Assembly: GCA_937146645.1 (NCBI GenBank)
Contig: CAKZRQ010000047.1
Span: forward strand, 1 to 56,007
Direction: 5' to 3'
From: an uncultured Cyclobacteriaceae bacterium
GTDB lineage: Bacteria > Bacteroidota > Bacteroidia > Cytophagales > Cyclobacteriaceae
Length of the DNA: 56,007 bases
The notes beneath the pieces are model-generated. The model was not told the DNA's origin and did no database searches. It saw nothing but the letters and a program-made list of their open reading frames with translations. This document shows positions 36,298 to 42,831 of the stretch, piece after piece. Each line of letters starts with the position of its first letter. Positions within the stretch are counted from its first letter, which is position 1. The position numbers were made by a program, and so were the translations under genes.

Positions 36298-37995
36298 TTA
36301 ATAACCCGCGGCTTGGCCGTCTTTTCGTGACTCAGAAGCGCCGTAGTATACTTTGTTGACCGGATCGTAGCCAATGGCTTGATAGCCTCCGTAAGGTCCG
36401 ACACCAAATTGAACTCTGTGACCTCTTATTTCTAATTCTCTAATCACTTCATAGGAAAAACCACTTTCAAGGTTGAGAGCTCCTCCATTTCGCATTTGTG
36501 ACCCTGTTGGTTGTGAGGAGCCGACATGGCGCATTCTAGGTGCATCTCCTGCTTCCTGGAGGTTCATCCCGAAGTCAATAATATTCACAATGATTTGAGC
36601 ATGTCCTTGAGGCTGCACAGCACCTCCCATAAGGCCGAAACTCATAAATGGTTCTCCATCCTTAGTCACGAATGCCGGAATGATCGTGTGAAAAGGTCTC
36701 TTGCCTTTGGCTAAAGAGTTGAAGTGATTTGGATCCTGAACATTGAACATCTGTCCACGATTTTGCATCACAAAACCTAGACCATCCGGAACCATTCCAG
36801 ATCCAAATTCATCATAAATACTCTGGATAAAGGAAACCATGTTTCCATCCTTATCAGCCACTGTCAGGTAGGTAGTATTTCCTTTTTCAATATCTCCAGC
36901 AGGATATTCGTCCGCTGCTTCATTCATGTTTATCAGTTTTCTTCTTTCATCAGCATATCCCTTTGAAATCAGATAGTCAACAGGAATTTCATTGAAAGCT
37001 GGATCAGCATAAAACTTCGCTCGATCTTCATAGGCAAGCTTTTTTGCTTCGGTCAGCACATGCAAATAGTCGGCAGAGCCAAATCCCATAGATTTTAAAT
37101 CATAGGCTTCTAAAATGTTGAGCATTTGCAAAGCAGCGATTCCCTGGCCGTTTGGCGGTAGCTCCCATACATCATATCCTCTGTAATTCGTGCTTACTGG
37201 CTCCACCCATTCTCCTTCATGCTTCGCCATATCCTCGTAACTGAGATAGCCGTCGTGCTTTTTCATAAAGGAATCAATCGTTTTGGCAATTTCGCCCTTA
37301 TAAAATGCGTCACTACCACCTTTTGCGATTAAGTCATAAGTTCTGGCCAAGTCAGGGTTTTTGAAAACTTCCCCTTTAATAGGTGTAGATTTACCATTTG
37401 GCATGTAGGTTTCTCTAAAGCCCGGTATATCCTGCATTCTTGGCCAGTCGTCGTTCATTTGCCAAGCAATCACTTCGGAAACAGGAAAGCCATTATTTCC
37501 ATAATCAATGGCTGGCTGAAGAATCTCCTGCATGGAGAGCTTACCAAATTTCTCGTGCATTTTGAACCAGCCATCAATGGTGCCTGGAACAGTGATAGGA
37601 AGTGGGCCTAGGAAAGGTGCGTATTTCAATCCTTTTTCTTTATAAACCTCCATGGTCAAGGATTCTGGTGCACGACCACTACCATTAAAACCATACAGCT
37701 TTTTTTCCTTTGCATCCCAAACCACGGCGAAAACATCTCCACCTATTCCGCATGCATGAGGTTCCACTAATCCTAGCATAGCATTAGCCGCAATCGCGGC
37801 GTCCATGGCGGTTCCTCCCTTTTTTAGAATGTCAAGAGCAGCCTGTGTGGCTAGCGGCTGACTAGTAGCGGCCATACCATTCTGAGCCAATATTTCTGAT
37901 CTGGTAGCGAAGTTTCTACCTGTAACCCGGTCCTGTGCCATAGTGCTAAAGCCAAAGAGTGCTAGAAAGAGAGAAGTGACGAGAAGTTTTTTCAT
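36298..37995 (-). CDS. ggt: Gamma-glutamyltransferase, 565 aa
   Basis: Secreted/periplasmic Ntn hydrolase that cleaves glutathione and other gamma-glutamyl compounds. Signal peptide ends near residue 20 (FSTMAQ). The proenzyme is expected to self-cleave before Thr374, the nucleophile at the start of TTYLTVADKDGN, giving a large and a small subunit. The N-terminal substrate Arg is in the GSGRAPE motif near residue 107, and GIGGDVF near 85 is the conserved glycine loop. The small-subunit GLMGGAVQPQGH motif near 460 is present. Length is normal. Single gene; the minus-strand upstream region leads into the tRNA locus. Confidence 0.95.
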   Translation of the reverse strand: MKKLLVTSLFLALFGFSTMAQDRVTGRNFATRSEILAQNGMAATSQPLATQAALDILKKGGTAMDAAIAANAMLGLVEPHACGIGGDVFAVVWDAKEKKLYGFNGSGRAPESLTMEVYKEKGLKYAPFLGPLPITVPGTIDGWFKMHEKFGKLSMQEILQPAIDYGNNGFPVSEVIAWQMNDDWPRMQDIPGFRETYMPNGKSTPIKGEVFKNPDLARTYDLIAKGGSDAFYKGEIAKTIDSFMKKHDGYLSYEDMAKHEGEWVEPVSTNYRGYDVWELPPNGQGIAALQMLNILEAYDLKSMGFGSADYLHVLTEAKKLAYEDRAKFYADPAFNEIPVDYLISKGYADERRKLINMNEAADEYPAGDIEKGNTTYLTVADKDGNMVSFIQSIYDEFGSGMVPDGLGFVMQNRGQMFNVQDPNHFNSLAKGKRPFHTIIPAFVTKDGEPFMSFGLMGGAVQPQGHAQIIVNIIDFGMNLQEAGDAPRMRHVGSSQPTGSQMRNGGALNLESGFSYEVIRELEIRGHRVQFGVGPYGGYQAIGYDPVNKVYYGASESRKDGQAAGY

Positions 37996-38110
37996 TCGAT
38001 TCGAAATTATTGAGAGGCGATTTAGCCAATTGGCTGGCTTCTGTCAATAAATTCTTTTTGAATGGTTTTGTTTCACAAAGGATTATCGGAAGCGAATGCT
38101 GTAAAACAAA

Positions 38111-38136
38111 AAAGTCCCAAATTTCTTCGGGACTTT
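38111..38136 (-). terminator. Terminator-like hairpin after the tRNA-Asp pseudogene
   Basis: On the minus strand, AAAGTCCC and GGGACTTT form an 8 bp stem around a 10-base loop and are followed by a T run (complement of 38106-38110 region, broken by a C). It has the same placement relative to the pseudogene as the functional terminator has to the intact tRNA. Confidence 0.65.
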
Positions 38137-38155
38137 AAGCGGAACGGAAGGGCTC

Positions 38156-38175
38156 GTCCCGATAGCAATCGGGAC
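38156..38175. repeat. Palindromic element 1 in the tRNA pseudogene
   Basis: Stem GTCCCGAT / ATCGGGAC with loop AGCA, lying where the T-loop of tRNA-Asp would be. The TCCCGA...TCGGGA ends are shared with element 2, suggesting one family of short interspersed palindromes. Confidence 0.8.
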
Positions 38176-38183
38176 CGCGACCT

Positions 38184-38199
38184 TCCCGAGAACTCGGGA
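38184..38199. repeat. Palindromic element 2 in the tRNA pseudogene
   Basis: Stem TCCCGAG / CTCGGGA with a two-base AA centre, placed at the anticodon loop of the tRNA-Asp copy, immediately after the GTC anticodon bases. Confidence 0.8.
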
Positions 38200-38222
38200 C
38201 AGGCATTCTAACTCCTTTAAAC

Positions 38223-38251
38223 AAAAAAAGCCTGATCTTTCGACCAAGCTT
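38223..38251 (-). terminator. Terminator of tRNA-Asp
   Basis: On the minus strand a 10 bp stem (AAGCTTGGTC / GATCAGGCTT, two G-U pairs) is capped by a stable GAAA tetraloop and followed by seven T residues, beginning six bases after the tRNA 3' end. Confidence 0.88.
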
Positions 38252-38256
38252 TTATG

Positions 38257-38330
38257 CGGAACGGACGGGACTCGAACCCGCGACCTCCTGCGTGACAGGC
38301 AGGCATTCTAACCAACTGAACTACCGCTCC
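38257..38330 (-). tRNA. tRNA-Asp (GTC)
   Basis: Complete cloverleaf: acceptor GGAGCGG / CCGTTCC (one G-U pair), discriminator G, D-arm with AGTTGGTTAGA, anticodon stem CCTGC / GCAGG around loop CTGTCAC with anticodon GTC, and T-arm GCGGG-TTCGAGT-CCCGT. CCA is not encoded in full (GCA follows), so it needs post-transcriptional CCA addition. A Bacteroidota promoter lies upstream and a tetraloop terminator downstream, making a self-contained monocistronic unit. Confidence 0.96.
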
Positions 38331-38378
38331 AATATCTTTTGTATGCCTTTTCGGCTGACCTTCTCGATTGAAGTGATG

Positions 38379-38408
38379 CAAAGGTAGGTATTTGCTTTTT
38401 TTCTGCAA
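38379..38408 (-). promoter_or_regulatory. Promoter of tRNA-Asp
   Basis: On the minus strand TTG, exactly 19 spacer bases, then TACCTTTG: a full match to the Bacteroidota TTTG-N19-TANNTTTG consensus except the first T. Start of transcription is predicted near 38372, about 42 bases before the tRNA 5' end, which would be removed by RNase P. Confidence 0.75.
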
Positions 38409-38507
38409 TACCCTGCTCTAAAATTTTTTTAATCTCTAGGCTATCTGATTCTTTTTCAGACAGATAATTTTAAGAAATTATTACCCAGCTCTTGCTTGAT
38501 TATTCGG

Positions 38508-38537
38508 TTTGTGATGGAGAGATAATGTTTATCTTTG
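38508..38537 (+). promoter_or_regulatory. Promoter of accA
   Basis: TTTG, 18 spacer bases, then TATCTTTG, a close match to the Bacteroidota consensus. The predicted start near 38543 precedes the ATG at 38559 by about 16 bases and rules out a longer reading frame that would start with TTG inside the -7 box. Confidence 0.75.
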
Positions 38538-38558
38538 TTTCTTCCAAAATCTGATGAA

Positions 38559-39506
38559 ATGGTATTAGAATTCGAACAACCAATCGTTGATCTCGAGGAG
38601 AAACTCAAGGAAATGAAGGAATTAGCTAAGGGAAGGAATATCGATTTAAGTTCCGATATTGAGTCTTTGGAAGAAAAAATTCTGTCCTTGAAAAAAGAAA
38701 CTTTTCAAAACCTTACCAGGTGGCAAAGGGTGCAGCTTTCCAGACACGCGGAAAGGCCCTACGCGTTAGATTACATTTTTGAAATCACCAAAGACTTTAT
38801 TGAGCTTCATGGGGATAGAAATGTTCGTGATGATCGTGCGATGATCGGTGGCCTGGGAGATATCGATGGACGTACTGTGATGTTCATTGGCCAGCAGAAA
38901 GGTAGAAATACAAAACAGCGTCAGGACAGAAACTTTGGGATGGCAAACCCGGAAGGATATAGAAAAGCGCTCCGGCTAATGAAAATGGCGGAGAAGTTCG
39001 GAAAGCCAATTGTTACTTTAATTGACACACCGGGAGCATTTCCAGGGCTTGAGGCAGAAGAAAGAGGTCAAGGAGAAGCAATAGCAAGAAATCTGAAGGA
39101 GATGTTTATGCTGAAAGTTCCTGTGATTTGTATCATTATCGGTGAAGGAGCTTCAGGTGGTGCATTGGGAATTGCCATTGGTGATCGCGTTTTCATGCTT
39201 GAGAACACTTGGTATTCGGTAATTTCTCCGGAATCATGTTCTTCTATTCTTTGGAGATCATGGGATTACAAGGAGCAAGCGGCAGAAGCCTTAAAATTGA
39301 CTGCCATGGATATGGAGGGGAATGGCTTGATCGATGGAATTATCCCTGAGCCTTTGGGCGGAGCCCATAAAGATCTCAAAGCTGTAGCCGGAACCCTAAA
39401 GGATTTCATCCTTAAATCTTTGAAAGAACTCGATAAGGTAAAACCCGAAAAACGAATAGATCAGCGAATCGATAAGTTCTGTTCGATGGGGGTTGTAGTC
39501 GAATAA
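38559..39506 (+). CDS. accA: Acetyl-CoA carboxylase carboxyltransferase subunit alpha, 315 aa
   Basis: Alpha subunit of the carboxyltransferase that makes malonyl-CoA for fatty acid synthesis, partner of AccD (not in the window). The N-terminal coiled helix ([17 protein letters not shown]) is followed by the crotonase-fold domain: [12 protein letters not shown] near 60, [14 protein letters not shown] near 80, GQQKGRNT near 110, [16 protein letters not shown] near 155 and [11 protein letters not shown] near 190. It starts at ATG, eight codons after a TTG that lies in the promoter. Length fits the family. It is terminated by a hairpin immediately downstream. Confidence 0.97.
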   Translation: MVLEFEQPIVDLEEKLKEMKELAKGRNIDLSSDIESLEEKILSLKKETFQNLTRWQRVQLSRHAERPYALDYIFEITKDFIELHGDRNVRDDRAMIGGLGDIDGRTVMFIGQQKGRNTKQRQDRNFGMANPEGYRKALRLMKMAEKFGKPIVTLIDTPGAFPGLEAEERGQGEAIARNLKEMFMLKVPVICIIIGEGASGGALGIAIGDRVFMLENTWYSVISPESCSSILWRSWDYKEQAAEALKLTAMDMEGNGLIDGIIPEPLGGAHKDLKAVAGTLKDFILKSLKELDKVKPEKRIDQRIDKFCSMGVVVE

Positions 39507-39512
39507 GCAAAT

Positions 39513-39543
39513 CCCGAATGCATTAAGTGTTCGGGTTTTTTAT
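39513..39543 (+). terminator. Terminator of accA
   Basis: Stem CCCGAA / TTCGGG with an 11-base loop followed by six T residues, starting six bases past the accA stop. The next gene's ATG is only five bases beyond the T tract. Confidence 0.8.
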
Positions 39544-39547
39544 TTCT

Positions 39548-40390
39548 ATGGAATTACACGTTGTCAATACAGGATTTTTCAAGTTGGATGGGGGAGCGAT
39601 GTTCGGAGTGGTGCCAAAGTCGCTTTGGACTCGAACCAATCCTGCCGATGAAAAGAATCTATGTACATGGGCCATGAGATCACTCTTGGTCACTGATGGG
39701 GATCGGATCATTTTGATTGATAATGGAATCGGAGATAAGCAAGATGCAAAGTTCTTTTCTCATTACTATTTGCATGGAGATGATAGCCTGGAGAAAAGCT
39801 TGAACTCGATTGGGGTTGGGTTTGATGAAGTCACCGATAATTTTTTGACGCACTTGCACTTTGATCATTGCGGGGGTGGCGTCAAATATGGAGTAGACCA
39901 AAGCAGCTATCAAATGACCTTCCCAAACGCTCATTATTGGTCAAATGAAGATCATTGGAAGTGGGCTACCGAGCCAAATCCTAGGGAGAAGGCTAGTTTC
40001 TTAAAAGAGAATATCCTACCCATGCAGGAGAGCGGTCATCTTAAGTTTGTAGAACCTAAAGAAGCCTCTAAATATCTTGGATTTGATGTGATTACTGCTG
40101 ATGGTCATACGGATAAGCAGATGCTCCCAAAGATCAAATACAAGGGTCATACCCTTGTTTATATGGCTGATTTACTTCCTTCTGTAGGCCATATTCCACT
40201 TCCGTATGTGATGGGTTATGATACAAGGCCTTTGCTCACCATGCAGGAAAAAGCGGCATTTTTGGAAGAAGCAGCACGTGAAAAGTATATTCTGGTTTTG
40301 GAACACGACCCCGTGAACGAATGTTGTACCGTGAAAATGACGGAAAAAGGAGTTAGACTGGATCAAACTTTTAGACTGGATGAAATCTAA
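39548..40390 (+). CDS. MBL-fold metallo-hydrolase, 280 aa
   Basis: Metallo-beta-lactamase-fold hydrolase. The zinc motif HxHxDH is visible in THLHFDHCGG near residue 101; further ligands are in the DGHTDKQML region (near 185) and EHDP near 256. This is the lactonase/hydrolase branch that includes N-acyl homoserine lactonase-like proteins, but the substrate is unknown. I use the ATG at 39548, because the longer frame starting at 39527 runs through the accA terminator. Its end overlaps the patatin start by 11 bp, so it heads a coupled four-gene set. Confidence 0.9.
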   Translation: MELHVVNTGFFKLDGGAMFGVVPKSLWTRTNPADEKNLCTWAMRSLLVTDGDRIILIDNGIGDKQDAKFFSHYYLHGDDSLEKSLNSIGVGFDEVTDNFLTHLHFDHCGGGVKYGVDQSSYQMTFPNAHYWSNEDHWKWATEPNPREKASFLKENILPMQESGHLKFVEPKEASKYLGFDVITADGHTDKQMLPKIKYKGHTLVYMADLLPSVGHIPLPYVMGYDTRPLLTMQEKAAFLEEAAREKYILVLEHDPVNECCTVKMTEKGVRLDQTFRLDEI

Positions 40391-41183
40391 TCCAAAAATA
40401 GGGGTAGCCTTATCAGGAGGTGGAGTTCGAGGTATCTCACATCTTGGAGTGCTTAAAGCACTGAATGAAGCAGATATTTACCCAACTCACTTGAGTGGGT
40501 CATCCGCCGGAGCCATTGCGGGAACAATGTATTGCTCTGGATATAAGCCCGAGGAGATTCTAAGAATCATAGTTGACACGAATTATTTCAAGTTTATTCG
40601 GCCAGCAATCTCACTTAAGGGGATTTTGACTATGAGTCAAGTCGAAAAGCTTTTGGAGTTGTATATCAAAGAAAATGACTTTGCGAAGCTGGAAATCCCT
40701 ATGACTGTTGCTGCTACAGATATTCAGAAAGGCAAAGCAGTCTATTTTTCCGAAGGGGAAATCATCAAACCTGTACTTGCTTCCTCTTGTATTCCTGGAA
40801 TGTTTGAGCCCATAGAATACGATGACAAGTTTTTAATCGATGGAGGTGTATTGAATAATCTCCCCGTAGAGCCACTAGAAGGTGTTTGCGATGCCATCAT
40901 AGGCGTTAACTGCAATCATCTTCCAGAAGCTAGTAATGTGAAAAATATGCGGAATCTCATTGAGCGATCCGTGATCATGTCCATGAATTACAATGTCTAC
41001 TCAAGACAGAGCAAGTGCGATTATTTCATCGAAGCCCATGGACTGGGGAAATATGGAGTACTCGATATTCGCAAGGCACCACAGCTATTTAAGTTTGGCT
41101 ATAATACAGCTGTGGAATATCTTGAAAAGAATCCTTCAATTTTAGACTTGGCAAGTCCTAAAGATAAATCCTTGATCGCATGA
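40380..41183 (+). CDS. Patatin-like phospholipase, 267 aa
   Basis: Serine-aspartate dyad lipase. Oxyanion motif SGGGVRG at residues 12-18, nucleophile Ser42 in GSSAG (40-44), and catalytic Asp in LIDGGVLNN near 157. It likely cleaves acyl chains from membrane phospholipids. No signal peptide or membrane segment, so cytoplasmic, or on the inner face of the membrane. It overlaps both neighbours (11 bp with the metallo-hydrolase, 4 bp with the acyltransferase), and the pairing of a lipase with an acyltransferase suggests a deacylation/reacylation role, which is inference. Confidence 0.93.
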   Translation: MKSNPKIGVALSGGGVRGISHLGVLKALNEADIYPTHLSGSSAGAIAGTMYCSGYKPEEILRIIVDTNYFKFIRPAISLKGILTMSQVEKLLELYIKENDFAKLEIPMTVAATDIQKGKAVYFSEGEIIKPVLASSCIPGMFEPIEYDDKFLIDGGVLNNLPVEPLEGVCDAIIGVNCNHLPEASNVKNMRNLIERSVIMSMNYNVYSRQSKCDYFIEAHGLGKYGVLDIRKAPQLFKFGYNTAVEYLEKNPSILDLASPKDKSLIA

Positions 41184-41740
41184 TGAAGCTTTTGTCAAAA
41201 TTTGTCTTTTGGGTATCCGGTTGGACTTTTAAAGGACCGTGGCCGGAAGGAGTGGAGAAGGCCGTCCTTATTGCCGTTCCTCACACTTCCAATTGGGACT
41301 TACTATACGCAAGAGCTGGATTCTATCTCATGGATATTCCTGTCAGATACACGATCAAAAAAGAGTTGATGGTTGGACCATTAGGTTGGTTACTCAAAGC
41401 TTTGGGGGGAATTGCCATTGACCGTAAAAGAATACCCGGAGGAAAGAAGCAGACTTATACTCAAGCTATGATTGACATGCTTCAAAACTCTGATGATCTG
41501 GTGATTATGGTTACTCCAGAAGGTACTAGAAAGCAGGTGAAGCGATGGAAAACCGGTTTTTATCATGTAGCGAAAGGAGCTGGAGTTCCAGTGGTTATTG
41601 GGTATCTCGATTACAAGAAAAAGGAAGCGGGTGTGGGTCCTATGTTTACTCTGGAAGGAGAGATGGATGATGAGATTGAGAAGATGAAGGAGTTTGGGAG
41701 AACCGTCACTGCACGTCACCCAGAACAAGGAATTCTATGA
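41180..41740 (+). CDS. 1-acylglycerol-3-phosphate acyltransferase-like protein, 186 aa
   Basis: PlsC-superfamily acyltransferase, here short (186 aa). Motif I HTSNWD (H-x4-D) lies near residue 36, and motif III PEGTRK near 115. A hydrophobic start (KLLSKFVFWVSGWTF) suggests association with the membrane surface. It would transfer an acyl chain to a lysophospholipid or similar acceptor. The ATG lies inside ATGATGA shared with the patatin stop, and its own stop overlaps the next ATG, so all are translated in coupled fashion. Confidence 0.9.
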   Translation: MMKLLSKFVFWVSGWTFKGPWPEGVEKAVLIAVPHTSNWDLLYARAGFYLMDIPVRYTIKKELMVGPLGWLLKALGGIAIDRKRIPGGKKQTYTQAMIDMLQNSDDLVIMVTPEGTRKQVKRWKTGFYHVAKGAGVPVVIGYLDYKKKEAGVGPMFTLEGEMDDEIEKMKEFGRTVTARHPEQGIL

Positions 41741-42831
41741 GTTTTCGTTCCTATTTTTTCTGTTTTGTAATACTTCTATTTGGGTTAAGCTCATGTTCTT
41801 CAAGTTCTGATAATTCTGTAAAAACTATTCTTGATTGGGATATTGCCAAAGCCGATCTGGACGAATACTTTGATGAGCAACTGGCAAGCAAGGAAGAAAA
41901 GAGTCTTAGCGTTGCTTTAATCAATAATGGAGAGTTGGTTTATACTTTTCACAGAGGCCTTATTAATGAAGCTACACAGAAATCAGCTAGCGATACGTCT
42001 CGCTTTAATCTCGGCAGTGGTTCAAGGCCGATCCTGTATTTCTTTGCCATGACTCTGGTAGAAGACGGTAGTCTAGACCTGGATAAACCACTAGTAGAAT
42101 ACATCGAGGTTCCGGAAATAGATCTTGATTCTGAATTGAAGGATATTACGGCACGCTCTGTTATCGCTAATAAGACTGGTTTATCCATGCTCTCTAGTAG
42201 CAGCGACGTTGGAATTGTGAATTATGAAATTGAGGCCGGTGCGGAATCCTCTGATGCTGAAATTGGCCTGAATTACCTCATGGAGGCTATTATGGAAATT
42301 GAACAGGTTGATCGCGGCCAACTTGATTCTATTTTTCAAATAAGGGTTGCTATTCCACTTGGGATGAGGTCCACTCATTTTATCCAATCATCTGATTCAA
42401 GCGTATTGAAGTCTGACTTTAATTTGGAAGGTAACTTGTTGGATTACTCCAATTGGATGATAGGTATCATGAATGGAGTGGGTCTTTCTGAGGAAAATAT
42501 GAACACTTTACTCGATACAATCATTTTGGAAGAAGAAAAGGACTCTTCTGACCTTGCCAAAATAGCGATCGGGGATTACGAGTTTTATACCAATACCGGT
42601 CTATCCGACGGAACGAGTCGATATTTTTCTTTCGACAGAAATATTGACTGGGGTTTTATCGTTTTTTCTGGTGAGCATTATGCAAGTGAATTGGGCTTCG
42701 CTGCCATGCTTTATTTAGTGATGGGCTCACAGTTTAACCTCATCGTTACTCTTACTTCCTTGTTGATACTTGGCCTAGGAATTGGTCTGGTTTATGGAAT
42801 TTATCGCTTCTTCAAGTTCGTATTGAATTAA
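41737..42831 (+). CDS. Beta-lactamase-related lipoprotein with altered active site, 364 aa
   Basis: Lipoprotein: lipobox Cys20 (FGLSSC) followed by a Ser-rich linker. The domain (about 35-320) follows the serine beta-lactamase/penicillin-binding (PF00144-type) pattern: the FNLGSGSRP segment, DGSLDLDKPLVEYI, and YSNW near 235, which fits the YxN motif. The catalytic SxxK motif reads S94-G-S-R97, so the general-base Lys is Arg, and the third motif (HxG/KTG) is not evident. A C-terminal transmembrane helix (about 330-355) ends with a short basic tail. It may be a non-catalytic or chemically altered member. It ends convergent with the penicillin acylase, sharing TTAA between stops. Confidence 0.8.
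   Translation: MSFRSYFFCFVILLFGLSSCSSSSDNSVKTILDWDIAKADLDEYFDEQLASKEEKSLSVALINNGELVYTFHRGLINEATQKSASDTSRFNLGSGSRPILYFFAMTLVEDGSLDLDKPLVEYIEVPEIDLDSELKDITARSVIANKTGLSMLSSSSDVGIVNYEIEAGAESSDAEIGLNYLMEAIMEIEQVDRGQLDSIFQIRVAIPLGMRSTHFIQSSDSSVLKSDFNLEGNLLDYSNWMIGIMNGVGLSEENMNTLLDTIILEEEKDSSDLAKIAIGDYEFYTNTGLSDGTSRYFSFDRNIDWGFIVFSGEHYASELGFAAMLYLVMGSQFNLIVTLTSLLILGLGIGLVYGIYRFFKFVLN

Larger units (their letters stand above)
38139..38217 (-). pseudogene. Degenerate tRNA-Asp copy interrupted by two palindromes
   Basis: Minus-strand sequence shares blocks with the intact tRNA-Asp next to it: the 3' acceptor strand (CCGTTCCGC), T-arm remnants (GGTCGCGG, CGAG) and the D-loop/anticodon-side block (TTAGAATGCCTGTC). 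The T-loop and the anticodon loop are replaced by two hairpins, GTCCCGATTGCTATCGGGAC and TCCCGAGTTCTCGGGA. The 5' acceptor strand and most of the D-arm are missing, so it cannot fold as a tRNA. I infer an ancestral tandem tRNA-Asp pair of which this, the promoter-distal copy, has decayed. Homology blocks are seen directly; the history is inference. Confidence 0.75.

Noticed and set aside
38101..38220. CRISPR-like or direct-repeat array suggested by repeated TCCCGA/TCGGGA
   Set aside because: Only two palindromes, different in length and centre, with no regular spacers; shared blocks trace to tRNA-Asp.
38217..38408. 63-residue open frame across the tRNA-Asp locus
   Set aside because: It is made of tRNA and terminator sequence read as protein.
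39548..40390. MBL-fold protein as the missing ligase-associated exonuclease
   Set aside because: It is 15 kb away in a lipid-related set, is short, and I see no beta-CASP-type region expected for that exonuclease.
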